A stretch of 64,000 nucleotides of DNA from Ophioderma brevispina (Eukaryota; Echinodermata; Ophiuroidea; Amphilepidida; Ophiodermatidae), in contig JAMKCH010019868.1 in assembly GCA_023653785.1 (NCBI GenBank), positions 1 to 64,000 of the forward strand, given 5' to 3'. The notes under the pieces were generated by a model. It made no database searches. It saw only the letters and a list, made by a program, of their open reading frames with translations, and was not told where the DNA came from. Numbering within the stretch: position 1 is the first letter of the stretch; each line of letters begins with the position of its first letter. Below, piece by piece: positions 23,581 through 35,690 of the stretch. The position numbers were made by a program, and so were the translations under genes.

Positions 23581-23985
23581 CCCGGGGGGGGGGGACTCAC
23601 ATGAAATTGGATGGCACATTCAAATTCCAAACCCAAGGCATTCGGTGACTGTAATTGTAACATGCAAAAATATGGGGTCTTGGGTGAGAGAGAGCAAATT
23701 GCCCATAAATAGGGTTATTTGGGGCACAAATTTGCTAAATGTTTCAAAACTTGACATTCTAGGTGCATTTTTTGGCCAAATTTCTAAAAAGGAGGTGTCT
23801 TTGTGTGAAAATTTTCCCCAAAATAGCGTCTTTGGGTGACAGTGGTAAAATTGTCAAAAAATTACATTTTGGGGTGACGATGATGCTTCAAACGGTCCGG
23901 GTCTTAACAGCGCCTTACATGTGGCATCACCTCCACAATGTGAGTGCATCACCTCCACAATGTGAGTGACCCCCCCCCCCCCACA
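23581..23985. mobile_element. TIR element with poly-G termini (about 400 bp)
   Basis: The left end reads CCCGGGGGGGGGGGACTCACAT, then GGATGGCAC. The right end is the reverse complement in outline: GTGCATCACCTCC..ATGTGAGTGACCCCCCCCCCCC. A 22-bp segment (GCATCACCTCCACAATGTGAGT) is tandemly doubled just inside the right end. There is no transposase, so it is probably non-autonomous. The frames crossing it (23296-23969) are ascribed to the repeat. Confidence 0.65.
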
Positions 23986-24449
23986 CGGTCGGACAAGCAA
24001 AGCAAGCTATCTTTACTAGTTTTTCATTCGTATTTTGGTTGTGACCGATATCCCTTTGGCTAGTCTGAAGGTAGGCCTACTCCACACTCCGCGTATGCGT
24101 AAATAACTCCAAAATACATTGGGGGCATTCCCATTACATGTGCTCGGAATGAATTTAGTATATCTGCTACCACGGTCACACATTTTTTTTCCGTTGAGGC
24201 TGCGCAATCACATTGGGTGGTGGGGGGTTCACAGGGGGGTATCAATGCCATGCAAATCTTACTACCTGAGCTCACCTACCTTAAGATTATAGGTCCCAAT
24301 GCACATGCATATCCCGCTAAAATGATAAAAATCATATTTTTCAGTGCAACACTTACTTACATATCGATTCAATTAAAAGTTTGCGGTTGAAAGGTCAAAA
24401 ACTTCAGAAAAATGTTTTTATATTACACACCACTAACTCACTTATACAC

Positions 24450-24905
24450 AATAGTCTATGGGAAAAATGGCATTTTTGAGCATGTTTCTTTCACATTTAA
24501 AACTCTCTCACAGAGGAAATACAACAATATCACACCAAAGTACAAGCTAAAATCACCAAATAACCAAATTTTGAACATTTGAAATTGATGAGCGTGGAGT
24601 AAATTTCCTCAAATTCACTGTCCAAATGCCACTTAGTTTGAGAAAACATACCAGTCTACCATGTCAATCATGAAATTCCATCACTTTCTTAATATAACAA
24701 GTGCATTTTCAAACAATTTAAAGCACTTTTTCCATAGTTTGGTAATATTTTAATAACACCATTTAGAGAACGCAATAATGCCCAACAATAGAGTTAACCT
24801 AAATGTCAGCCATCTTGATTTCTTAGCTGCCATTTTGAGAAACAATGATAGCCCTATATGATTTCTTGTAGTAGCTCAACAATAAGTTAAAGCAATAATA
24901 GCACA
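24450..24905. repeat. Second copy of the 22-23 kb repeats
   Basis: 24450-24740 is a direct copy of 22728-23023. 24795-24905 is an inverted copy of 22095-22200. Identity is high enough to follow by eye, with several single-base indels. Confidence 0.7.
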
Positions 24906-24912
24906 TTTTATG

Positions 24913-25200
24913 TAGAGCGCCCCCCAATTTTAAAAATTGAAGATTTTGCAGGGTTGTGTTGGTAATTGTCTAGTAAACTATACCTGTGAAAGGTAATACT
25001 CAAAAGTGCGTATTTGTCATAAAGGAAGCGATTTTGTAAATTGAATCGAGATCCCAGATTGTAATTTAACAGCGGAGCTGGAAACCCCCAAATTCTGTCC
25101 ATCTATTATATAATAGTGCCACCTCACGAAAATGATCTCTAACTTGACTTTCCTGAACCAATGAAACAACTAATGGATGAGCCTAGAATTACTTTAGAAT
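24913..25200. mobile_element. Rearranged relative of the 515-bp TIR element
   Basis: 24913-25110 follows the left part of 12342-12858 (AGAGCGCCCCCCAATTTT.., then TTGTAAATT.., then the GC(T/G)GGAA block). By contrast, 25110-25200 (TAGTGCCACCTCA..AACTTGACTTTCCTG) is the reverse complement of 12575-12645. The copy has therefore been rearranged relative to the one at 12.3 kb. Confidence 0.5.
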
Positions 25201-25990
25201 GACATCATTAAGTTTGCATGTCAGCAAATTGTCAATTTCCATTACACAGTGTAGAATAGGGATTTTTTTTTTTTTTTTTCAGAATTCAAAGCTAGAATAT
25301 TTTGAATTAGTCAGTTTGCCTCGTCCATAGATTTTCCATTTAAATGCATGGCGGTCAAGCGCCGAAGCAAATCACTGTCTAAAAAGATGATAAGCGTATG
25401 CTCATGTTTATGTTAATTTAAGTTGAATCTTAATGGTGTAAAAGCCAGTGATAATGGTATTAAAGATTTAGTTGAAACACTTTAAAACGATGGGTCACTC
25501 CGAGTCAAATCAACCAGTGTAAATGGGGTTATTGATTCATTCCCTTTGATATGAAAATCAGTTGACAACCCCTTTAAAACGGCACTCTAAACCTAAAACA
25601 ATAGACCTCATAAAGTGAGCTGCGTCCAATAGTTTAAAAGAAAGACAACGGGATTTCAGAATTTCAACTTACCTCATTATTTTGCTCTCATATGGTCACA
25701 AATTCAACAATACGCAGTATAAAATGCCATTATTTCAAGAAATGGCTTTCTCAAAGAGAGTTGTGGAGTGCCAAATCGTGTACCACGCATTTCAATACGG
25801 AATAAACCCCAAACTCGTTCTAACCTGAAAAAATGAAAAAATGATGGACACGATTGGCAGTCCTCTATGGTGCAAAGGCGTGCTTTACGGATTTCCAACT
25901 AATCTTTCGTTCGTTCGTGTGGGGGTTCGTGTAAGTCATGCATTGTAATGGGTTTAGGTGTCAGGATTAGTTGAGCTTTGTAAGCTGATC

Positions 25991-26162
25991 CCGGTGTGAA
26001 AGTGATTATAGTCCGGCGGAGCCACAGCCCGGGCTCCATTGACAACAACGGAATAAAGCGTGAAACTAATTTTGCATGAAGAGTCAACTGAATCGAGTGC
26101 CCTATTCCTTACCGTTGTAGCCGGACTATGAGTACGGCGGACTATACTTACTTCCACACCGG
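25991..26162. mobile_element. 172-bp MITE, copy 2
   Basis: The left end CCGGTGTGAAAGTGATTATA and right end GTATAGTCCGCCG-type inverted sequence finishing CTTCCACACCGG match copy 1 at 21218-21390. The tRNA-like SINE begins immediately to its right. Confidence 0.8.
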
Positions 26163-26169
26163 GCCGCGG

Positions 26170-26400
26170 CCCGCTTTGATTGAAGCTGGGTGGATTGGGA
26201 ACAGTCAGTCCTCCGAAGGGCGGGATGATTTCATCATTCATTTGCCCAATTCCAAGTGAACCATAGAGGAGAGCGGTATTCTGATTTTAATACAGATCAA
26301 ATCCAGAGTTGAATACCCAAATAAATCGATTCGAACCCGGGAAATTTGCGTCACACGCAAATACCCTAACCAAGGCCATGGTTTCCCACTAATCTCTACC
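26170..26400 (-). repeat. tRNA-derived SINE
   Basis: On the minus strand the head (about 26380 down to 26318) reads GCCTTGGTTAGGG..GCGTGTGACGC..GGGTTCGAATCG, i.e. A-box-like and canonical B-box wording. The body shares CAAGTGAACCAT..GAGAGCGG..ATTCT with the SINEs at 9.3-9.7 and 13.6-14.0 kb, so the three are one family. Confidence 0.65.
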
Positions 26401-27049
26401 AATTATAAACAGATTATGATTTCTCACAGCAGCCAGCAAACTCCCGCTGTGCATGGATTACACCAACATCAGGTCACGCACTGCTGCCATTTCAAAACAC
26501 GGACATTTACTTCGAATTTCCCAAGAAAAATCGATGACCGTGTAGAATTTTTTTTTGTCTAAAATGGTCCTTTTATACCACCCGAAACCGTTCAACAGAA
26601 AAACTTCTAACCGGTCACATATTTTTGTTTTAAAACCTTATAATTTAACCCGAATATCAAATTTCCACAGACGCCTACTAAAGTCTGTTGAAGAGACTCT
26701 TATTTGAACAATGACACTCATAACAATAGCTCAGCGGGATGTTGTCGGCTGCTGTGATGATTTCTAGCATAGGATGATGTTCCAACTTCGAATATTCAGA
26801 ATTTCTTGACTCAAAAAATATTTTCTAGAATCAATATTGTGAAGTACAATATTTTGAAGCAAGTAGTTGCAAAACCTTTTAATATATAATAATAATGGCT
26901 GACATCTTTGTGTTTACTATCAACTAGGTTTTATCGTGGATTTTGGGATACATGTACCATCCATCAAAATGTAGCCACTCTCCTCATTGTCCTCCAGTTT
27001 AAACTTCTGCAGGAGTCTTTTGGAGGAAGTGTCTACCAGTCTACCAGGT
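26401..27049. other. Region upstream of the GPCR remnant
   Basis: No coding region is supported. The frame open from 26987 precedes the likely GPCR start at 27050 and lacks a better initiator. Promoter elements could not be assigned. Confidence 0.4.
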
Positions 27050-28612
27050 ATGGATGAGGACACAGCGAATATGAATTGGAATGGAACGATCGTCAAACCA
27101 GGCACATCCAACTCTACTTCAACTTTGCTCATTTCACTTTATGTTGTGTTTTGCACTTTCGTAATTTTAAATAATACGCTTGTAATTTTTGCTGTATTGT
27201 CCAAAAGAAGTACTCTTAAACCATGTCATCTTTACATCGTAAGCGTCTCATTAGTCGATATTCTAACTGGATTCAACGCCGTAATTGGTCTTGTAAATCA
27301 CCTAGATGCTTCTTCATACTCGACCAGTTGCGTTGTTATGCAAACACTTGATACCGCCATCTGCTTTGCTTCATTCGATCATGTGGTGCTCATAGCAAGA
27401 TCGTTTGGTTTCCGTTATTTGGCCACTGCGGTATCGAAACTTTGCTGAGATATTCACATGGAAGACCAAATCATTGCCAATCGCTGCCGTATGGGTTTTT
27501 GCTGCGTGTGAGACAATAATAACTCGGTTATTTTGGCAAGATGTGACTTCCTTTTTTGAGTGTAGCAAAGAAGCTATTTACGGTATCCACGTCAAAGCGT
27601 ACTTCAAATACGTTACTTTTCGGTTCATCGCAATGCATATATTCACATTTATCAACTACATCGTGATGTATAAATCTATATTCATATCTTATGTTAAGTC
27701 CCACCAGTGGAGATATATCTGCATGAAGAATGCATCGGGAATACTACGTTAGAATCCCGCTGCACTTCAGAGCTTATCAACCCCCCCCAAACCCCCACCC
27801 ACCGCAACGAGTAGCGCCGTCGCAAATGGAGAATTAGATTTAAATTCAAATGTACCCAGTACAATGGACTCCGACCATGGAAAAAAGACGCAATGCAACC
27901 ACATCAGTTCTTATACATGCGATCTCGGCAAAGTTCGCTGTTGGAAGACATAACATGACACTTGTGCCACGAAATAAGCGTCAACTTGAACACTCACGTT
28001 CCTTGAATCGGGTAACATGAGGAGGCTGAAGTTGAGCGACGACCCCAGCGATGACAGTAATTCGCGCTCCGTCTTGACATATCTTTGGATCCATGCCTCA
28101 TTCGACTCAAATTCCTAAAATTAATCTAGAATTTGAATTAGCCACCACCTTGGACAATGTTATGGAAGGCAATGAATTCAATCTACTTCTGACTGTAAGG
28201 AGTAGTATCAAAACAATGAGCGAAGGTTCCGCCTTAACACAAATGAATAATAACTCTAACGAAAGAAAAAACACTCCAGTTAGAAAGGATGAGGTCTCTG
28301 CTTCAGGTCTAAGAAGATTCCAAGCAAAAGGGTATTAACTCGAGCATGATGCTAAGAAATTTGGAAAATCGCCCGTGCCTATGGTCGTAGCTGTACGATT
28401 TTTCACAGTGTGCTTCTACTCATAGAAATTTCACTAATTAATTTACACATTTCGTGATGTACACCACCTTGGTACTTAGAATATATTGGTCAATGTTTGT
28501 ACTATTTAACTCAGATCATTAACCCATTATATACACAATCACATGGCCATATATTACCATCTCATGCAAAGAAATATTGATGAATTTCGACAGCTATACT
28601 CAATGTTCCTAA
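27050..28612 (+). pseudogene. Class A (rhodopsin-like) GPCR, frame-disrupted
   Basis: The ATG at 27050 begins a short Asn/Thr-rich N-terminus with NGT and NST glycosylation sequons. TM1 follows (ending LNNTLVIFAV), then TM2 with SVSLVDILTG in the usual LSLAD position, and a TM3 region ending FDHVVLIA. The frame then breaks. One base over, 27399 onwards reads DRLVSVIWPLRYRN, the DRY/loop-2 signature, and continues through TM4 and TM5 to a stop at 27752. A long, mostly open loop-3 region with several stops follows. TM7 appears at about 28475-28529 as LYYLTQIINPL, and one base later YTITWPYITISCKEIL forms the end of NPxxY plus helix 8. The stop is TAA at 28610. There is no intron. Ligand class is unknown. 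It is a pseudogene, unless the indels are sequence errors. Confidence 0.75.
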
Positions 28613-29970
28613 CTTTTTAAGCCTTTCGAACCGATAGAACGCCTGAGCGTTTCTTTGCAAATAATAAATACTTGAAAATACATTCAGATACTAATTTTTA
28701 AATCTCAATGTGAAACATCCAAAGATAAGTTTTGGTATAATTTAAGTTCAGTTTTATAATGTGCTTTACATCTTCGGGCAAGGCGTTTTGCCATGGAGAA
28801 TGCATGCGAATTGCTATGCTGAGAGATCTTAGACTTCTTAGGTGACATTTTCAAAAATGAAATCCTAGAAATTAATTTCGGGTCGAAAGGGTTAAGCAGG
28901 ACTATAGACCTTTTTCTCCATCTTCCTCATGCGTTATTCCAGAGAGACCGTCCGGATCGTCGGTGAGTGAATATAACCACCGACATCTTGAAAAACACTC
29001 TGTGGCGCGAAATATCACCGCATAAATTATTTTTAGAGCTCCTAGAGTATCACCCATCCCAACCACTTGCCAATCTAAGTTCATTTACATGCTTCCTGCG
29101 GCGGCCATCTTGAACGCCTAAATGTCTACGCCATTTCAGAGTAAAACTGTTTGTTAGTCGTGGATGAAAATTTTCTGTATTAAAAAAAACGAAGTCCCAA
29201 AGAAAACAAGCGCACAAAGAAAAAAAATAAAACAGACAACAACCGACTCGAAAATTGTTTTGAGAAATATTCATATTAAATGTGTTAATTCGTGCTTTTG
29301 TTTACTTTGCAACTCTAACTCAGAAGTATTAACTAATTTATAATGGCGTTAAATATTGTTGATGGGTCAATCAGGAGTCAGATTCCAGAGTTATTTCCAT
29401 CTCAACAACAATCGTCATTAAGTTCAATTGAGATGAGGGTACCATAAGAACGCAAGGCGTGTGAAATATAGCACCCTGATAGGTAACGTTTCATTGAAGT
29501 TTACAAATTAATTAATGATAGACAAAATATTCTAATTACCTATAAAGTACGGCACCAACAAACAAAAACAAAAAACTTAATTGGCTAAAACAAACATATA
29601 AAAACGAAAACAGAATTGAACAAAACATCCCAATCACACGTAATTAGGCAAAAACAAAGGTGCAGATGGACCGACCTCCAAAACAAAACATTTACAGCTG
29701 TATAGTCCTTAAGGTGAATCTGAACTGTACTGATCGATTATTGATTTCAGGCTTTTTTGAACATAACAAGAGAGGAACAATTTTAAGTTTCTATCACTCT
29801 GGTACTAATATAATCGGACAATAGAAGAATGGGATTATAACATTGACGAATAACATCGGCTGTAAGGTGGCGATATATCTGGGTCTTCCGTAAAATAAGG
29901 TACCATTTTGTATTTTGTATTTTTTGTCTTGCACGAACTTTGTCGGCAGAGACTTAGTAATCACTTTTCT

Positions 29971-30001
<31 letters not shown>

Positions 30002-31077
30002 GTCCGTTCGGTCTGGGGTTCCGTATCGCTACGATGATGTAACTTGGTATAAAGAAGCGGGTTGATGATTGACCTTATAGATTTTTGGGCGAAAATATGC
30101 TAATTTGGGGATCTAATTTGCATAATGTACAAACATTTCCCGCAGGCTTGTTGTACAATTTTTCTGGAGTTCCTTAAGCGTAATAATGAATGTCTTGGTG
30201 GAAAGGGAAAAAAAAAACAAGCGGGCTGAACAGCATTCCATAAGTCGACAGTGAAATATCGCTATCTGAAGTTGTAACATCATCCCCGCTAGTACCGTTA
30301 TTAATTTACTAACATCATTGTTTGTATGAATTTCCGCAATATTTGACATTGCCTGACGTTCGCCGATTTACCACCCGTGATGTACCTCATAGTCTGATGT
30401 GTAGGGGGGCGCACCCGTCGCGCGCACGCCCCCCCCCTATTTTTTTTGGCAGAGCACAGGGCGCCCGGGCGCCTTGTAGATGTTTAAAAATGTCTTTTGC
30501 CGCACAGGGCGCCCCGTATATCTAGGAAAATGACATTGTGTTTGTGGGCGCCCTTGCCGACACAATTGTAAAATCTCTTCCGCTCGCTCCGCTCGACGGC
30601 GTATACCCAATTCGTTTCACTCGATTGAAATTCTGAAGAGCAGGGGGGTACGGGGGTACTTCTTTGTTATGGTGTTGGTGCTCTGGTGTTAAAAAAATGT
30701 AGGTGTCGGCACACTACCCCCCACTCCCCTGTACCTTGACCGTGCTGATGTATCTTGTTCCTATTCAACCGGTCCGAGGTGTATGTATGGTTTTTGGTTT
30801 TCCTTTTACCACCCTTTTTTAGCTCAAAGGATTTTTTACTAAGAAGAGGGCCTATCATTAGGCCTGTTTAACGAAATTCGACGCTGTGGGATGATTTATT
30901 TTTCAAATGGTTTCTGACTTACAAACAACAAATTAATCTCAAAATCAATCTTTACGAGATCATCCAAAGTCAAACGTAAACGGTACTCACCGTTTCTTTT
31001 ACTGTAGTGTCTTATCTCCGGTCACGGTCTGGGCAATCTGTATAAAACCAAATTACCTCAAACACGATAGCTGCTAC
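28613..31077. other. Gene-free stretch
   Basis: No gene is supported. It contains a tetranucleotide microsatellite (29969-29997) and a GC-rich patch with GGGCGCCC words near 30400-30560. The C-rich run near 30430 creates artefactual open frames. Confidence 0.5.
29969..29997. repeat. (CTGT)n microsatellite
   Basis: About seven perfect CTGT units precede imperfect CCGT/CGT units. Confidence 0.9.
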
Positions 31078-31376
31078 CAGTGGCGGCGCCAGACCTCTTT
31101 TCTGGGGGGGGGGGGACAGGGGAGAAGTGAATTTTTTTGGGGGGGCAAAAGTATCAAATATTTGGAGATTTTTAACCAATTTGGATCCAAAAAATTGGTT
31201 GATTTTTGGCCAAATCGCCGAATTTGCCAAAAATCCGCCGAATTTTCTTTCGGCCGGGGGGGGGGGGGGAAAACTAGTGGGGGCAAGAAAGGATACACGA
31301 AAAAAGAGAAAAAAATTGGGGGGGTGGCAATTTCCAATTGTGACCCCATACCCCCCCCCCCCTCCCGCCGCCACTA
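31078..31376. mobile_element. hAT-type MITE, 299 bp
   Basis: The left end CAGTGGCGGCG is inverted at the right end as CGCCGCCACTA. The element is flanked by an 8-bp direct repeat GCTGCTAC (31070-31077 and 31377-31384), the target-site length typical of hAT transposons. Subterminal G-runs lie on the left (31105-31117 and 31257-31268) and a C-run on the right. The several open frames inside are by-products of the homopolymers; no transposase is present. Confidence 0.85.
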
Positions 31377-31576
31377 GCTGCTACCAGAAAATTGTAAGAG
31401 TGGTCCTCCCTATCCATCTCCATATAATTAATAGGAGTGAAACTTATGGGCGTGAATAAATGAAGAACAAGACAAACGAAGCCTGCAGTACTACAAAGTT
31501 CTAATGTATTATCCCGGGGTTTATTATTAAATGTCGGCCCGACCACAGAAAAATTAGATGTGTAGTTGGACAGAAA

Positions 31577-31960
31577 AATAGCGAGGTCCAAACTAGGCTG
31601 AGAAAAATAAACTTAAATTTAGGGAAGCTAGAAAAAATTGCATAGAATTTCTTCCACCACAATGCATTCTATATAGTCCCCAGAATGCCATAACTAAAAG
31701 TCCAGAGAAATCCAAGTGGTGGAAATATTGACCTAATTTGCATAATCAAAAATGGCTGCCAATCCTAAGATATTTACAAGGAGTGTTGTTGTATACTTAT
31801 CTAAAATAATATTTTGGCACCGAAAATGCCTACAGTTGTATATTTATAATATCTTATATTGTATGTCTTATATAAACACCATTCATGCTTGGCAGAAGTG
31901 CTTACTTCATTTGCATAAATCCAAAATGCACCATTTCTAAGACTTTTAAACTGATTGTGT
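31577..31960. repeat. Dispersed repeat, inverted partner of 35.3-35.7 kb
   Basis: The order CCAAACTAGGCTGAGAAAA, TTCCACCACAATGCATTCTATA, AGAATGCCATAACTAAAAGTCC, AATTTGCATAA..ATGGCTGCC is found in reverse complement at 35330-35690. A further partial match to the TTTGCATAA..ATGGCTGC part is at 32070-32100. Confidence 0.65.
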
Positions 31961-32215
31961 TATATTGCATATTATTTAAATTAAGAAAAAAATAAAAAAC
32001 TTAAAAAAAGCAAAAAATATTATTATTTTATGTGTGGTTTAAAGAGGACACCATACAGATTGGTTGCATTATACCTAATTTGCATAAGTCTAAAATGGCT
32101 GCAATTTTAAAATTGGAGCCAAAATGTCAAAACTTTGACTCTATTATTGCCTTGACCTAAAACACATTAGTTTTTTTTTTTGATTTGCTTTCCACATCAC
32201 TGGTATTTAATTCCT

Positions 32216-32345
32216 ACAGCACCCCCCACCTCCGTCTTACAACCCCACACTCCCACTACACCCACACTCCCCACACACACCCCCACACACACCCCACAAA
32301 TAATCCACCAACCCCCCCCCCCCCCACACACACACACCACACCCC
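32216..32345. repeat. CA/CCCA low-complexity tract
   Basis: Almost only C, A and occasional T on the plus strand. The Pro/Thr/His-rich frames crossing it are artefacts. Confidence 0.9.
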
Positions 32346-32814
32346 ATTATCATCGGACATGCAAACTGTAAATCCATAACTGAATATACTTATTACCGTC
32401 ATGATTAACAATTTGTCAATAAATAACATGGAATCAAGCACATTTAATGCAAAAAGTGTTTAAAAATTGGAAAAAAATATTTATTTATAGAGAAGTTGTT
32501 CGATAAAAAAAAATAGATCTCGAGTAACACGTTTGATTTCACTGAAAATTTTGGATAATCGGGTTTAAAAAACTTATCATCGATAACCGGCTTTCCATTG
32601 AAAAACTTTGAATTTCGATGAAAAAACTGTATTTTCTTCGATATACCAGTTTCCATTGAAAAAAATAATAGGTTTTTATATAATAATAATAAACAAAGGA
32701 TCACGCCAAGAGAGATCCAACTTTTTCAATCGAAAATCCGGGTTCTGGCGATACACAAAGCTTTCATCGAGAATTCAGGTTTATCGACCTGAGAATATCT
32801 TGATCATCCGAAGT

Positions 32815-34720
32815 TCATCCTAAGGTTTTGCAGGTGTTAGCAAGACAGATTGGAAGATATTCTTACATGCGTGCCAAGAATGCTAATAAGCCTCATTTAC
32901 CTCATTAGAATGACAACACTGTGTGAATGTACCCTGTGACTCCATACTGGTGCGATGCATTCAGCAGTTAAGTATGCCAAGGCAACCTTTGATGCGCTGG
33001 AGTGTCAAATGATGCGGTCCATTATGACTCCAAGGTACTTTGTGTGGAATAGTGTGACAGTTTTTCTCCATCTAAAGTGATGTTAATTTCTCTTTTAGCG
33101 CAGTTGGTTCGGCAAAGTTGAAAAACAGAGCGACAGTTCTTGGGTTTGTAGAGTTTCTAGTGCCATCGGTGGAAGAATTGACTGAGTGAATTGGTCTTTC
33201 TGGCCAACACTGTTCTAAGCACTCACAGCAGCTATTACAGGTACCATCTCGTCTGAGTATATAGGAGTTGCGAAGAAACTCCCTTCAGCATTCTGAGGAC
33301 ATAAATATTGAAGAACTGGGTACCAGGACAGAACCTTGTTGGACACAATTCCGCGTTTGAGCTTTATACGCATTGCCCATTGATGTCCCACACCCCAGGG
33401 ACAAAAGATCGGGATGAGAAATAATTGAAACTGGCAAGCTTGACATCAGGGAAGGATTTTGAGTAGCTAAGATGAGACCTTGATACCCAGGACTGTATCA
33501 TAGGCAGCAGTTAGATATATATGAACAGGTGCCACAAACGATGCTCTTCGGAAGGCTGTTGCGATATCATGACAGTCTGTCTACGATCAGTTGTGACATA
33601 CTCTCGAAAGCCAATAAAAAAACTTGGGTGGAGGGGTAGCTTAAACAGTGAGAAGTAGTGAGATGGGTTTCTAACTCCTGGGCTCGTTGATGGTTTCTTG
33701 GGCTTCAGGATGCAATACCTATGGAAGTCCCATCTAGAGGGAATTGCCTGATGATCCCAACCAAGTAGAGACAAAGAGTTGGAGCCACCGCACAGCTCAG
33801 GTGCCATATTCTTCAATTCTGTATGGATGTTGTCATTGCCATGAGCTTTCCTTTTTGAGAAATTTGTTCCCTCTGGCAACTCCGTATTATAGACAAGCTA
33901 CATCGTGCCAAGATGGTATGACCAATTACATTAAGAAACATTTTTGTCTGGAAAGCAATCATTGTGTGATTACTCTAGGGCCTTCTATTAAAGTGGCGGC
34001 AATGGCCCAGCGGGGGGTTCAACTTGCAACCCTGAGAATTACAAGTCCACGGCCTTGACCATTGCATCACACGGACAAGTGCTTTGCCACGTTCCATTCT
34101 GTCAAGTACTGAGGCGATGCAATTTGTAGAGAAAGGCCACTGCTAACTGGACAGCTACGACCGGTGAGCTTGTTGAAGGTGTTACAGGCCTTGCAGCTTT
34201 GTGTGGGTAAAGTTGATATTGGATATCTCCACCTCCAATCTTGTACGTCTCTTTTGGCAAAGCAAATCAAGTAGCTAGTGCCTTTTTTATTCTCTCAGTA
34301 TTGCAATCGGTATTACACGTCAATTTATCTAGCCCCATTCCTGTCTCAAAGTGGGTGTAGGGATTATCCTCTTGGAATGAAATGTTGAGCTGCTTGGTGA
34401 AGCGAGCATAGAGTAGAAGTCAGAATATGCATTGTTGATGTTAGAAGACGGAAGAAGTCGGGTCGGTAGCTTGGAGGAAGTAAATGAACTGCTTGAGAGG
34501 TGATATCGATGTCACTGATAACCAAAATAGGGCAGTGGCTTGATCTGGGGAAACTAGGGAAGGAGCTTTCTGGAGCAGCGGGAATCTGAATTTCCCGGGT
34601 GACTGTTGTCAGGGGGGAGAGGTAATGCTTAATGAGTGATTGACGAGAGTAGGTACAACCTTACTATCGCAGTTGGAAGTGTGGACCCCGATTTACTGGT
34701 TCAAATTTTAATTCCATGCA
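32815..34720 (-). mobile_element. APE-type LINE (jockey/CR1-like), degenerate copy
   Basis: Minus-strand conceptual translation, with many frameshifts, follows the order of a non-LTR retrotransposon ORF2. The end of the endonuclease domain reads FPRS(S/Q)HCPILV near 34545. A linker with FNKLTGRSCPVS lies near 34170. The start of the RT domain reads GNDNIHTE near 33830. An LTAAYDTV motif (catalytic motif A, YDT) is near 33500. Then follow KYLGVIMDR near 33030 and AECIAPVW near 32950, both usual downstream of the catalytic core. It cannot encode a functional protein. A SINE-like insert sits within it at 33996-34074. The left edge at 32815 is shared with the copy that enters the window at 64000. 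Confidence 0.8.
33996..34074 (-). repeat. tRNA-like insert in the LINE
   Basis: On the minus strand GATGCAATGGTCAAGGCCGTGG..GGGTTGCAAGTTGAACCCC has A-box/B-box-like spacing and a short T-arm-like stem. The match to a tRNA is partial, so I call it a SINE fragment. Confidence 0.4.
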
Positions 34721-35329
34721 CATCCCCTCATTCAATGCCACTACCTTCAGAAAGTACTAGAGGTGACACGGGCCCCATGGGTTGATCTACTATAAAACTG
34801 TAGAAATGGGGACAGCACATTTGAGTTTTTACGGCGTTGCGGAAAGTATGTACCACGGTGTAATCTGTGTCACAGACTGCAAAAGATATTACCGAAATTG
34901 GAACTGCGTGAGAGACTAATGTATCAGGCGCCACATAGAGATTGTGTGTAAATGAAAAATAAATCTCAAAAAAACTCCGAAAAAACGAAGGGGTTCTATG
35001 GAGATTGTTGCATCAGAGTGTCAGGAAGTTGTTCTCTTACCGGAAATCCTCAACTGGGTCTGAAACCTATAGAACCTTTGAAAAAAATCTAAACATTTCT
35101 AGCGGTAGTTTAACACGCCAATCTTTATGGGCTCTGATGAGCACCACACATTTCCCCCGGTGCTACAACACTAGGCTAGCTCGTACTTTTTGACCCCACC
35201 GTTTATTGGTTTTATACAAGGAAGGGAATAACATGTGAAGTGTAATACACTTATTAAATGTAAAATTTTAACAATTAGTATGCCCAGAGACAATATAGGA
35301 GAAGAAATACAGAAAACAAAATCATGACA

Positions 35330-35690
35330 CTCTGAAAAATGGCGGACATTTTGATTTATGCAAATAGTTATCCTTCAGCCAGTCAGATTTTGTATTTCTA
35401 TATAACGCATGAGCATAATATACTTATTTAATGTAAAACTAATTGTTTTATGGCGCTCAACAGCTATAGATCTCGCCTATACAACAAAATGAATGTAAAC
35501 ACATAGGAAACTAGCGGGCCCATTTTGGTTTATGCAATAGCATAGTTCACTACTTGATTTTTTTGGACCTTTTAGTATGTCATTCTAGGGACCTTATAGA
35601 AAGCATTGTGGTGAAAAAATTATTGAATTTTTCCAGGTTATATCATATATTTCCCAGCCTAAACCAAGCCAGACCGCAGATTTTCTGACG
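35330..35690. repeat. Dispersed repeat, inverted partner of 31.6 kb
   Basis: See 31577-31960: the reverse complement of this segment gives the same order of blocks (TTCACCACAATGCTTTCTATA, AGAATGACATACTAAAAGGTCC, GCATAAACCAAAATGGGC). Confidence 0.65.

Noticed and set aside
31012..31591. Several overlapping frames of 71-120 codons on both strands
   Set aside because: They are created by long G- and C-runs within the hAT-type MITE and translate to Gly- or Pro-rich strings.
32180..32441. Pro/Thr/His-rich and Gly/Val-rich frames
   Set aside because: Products of the CA/CCCA low-complexity tract.
33744..34058. Plus-strand 104-codon frame
   Set aside because: Antisense to the minus-strand LINE and crosses a SINE-like insert.
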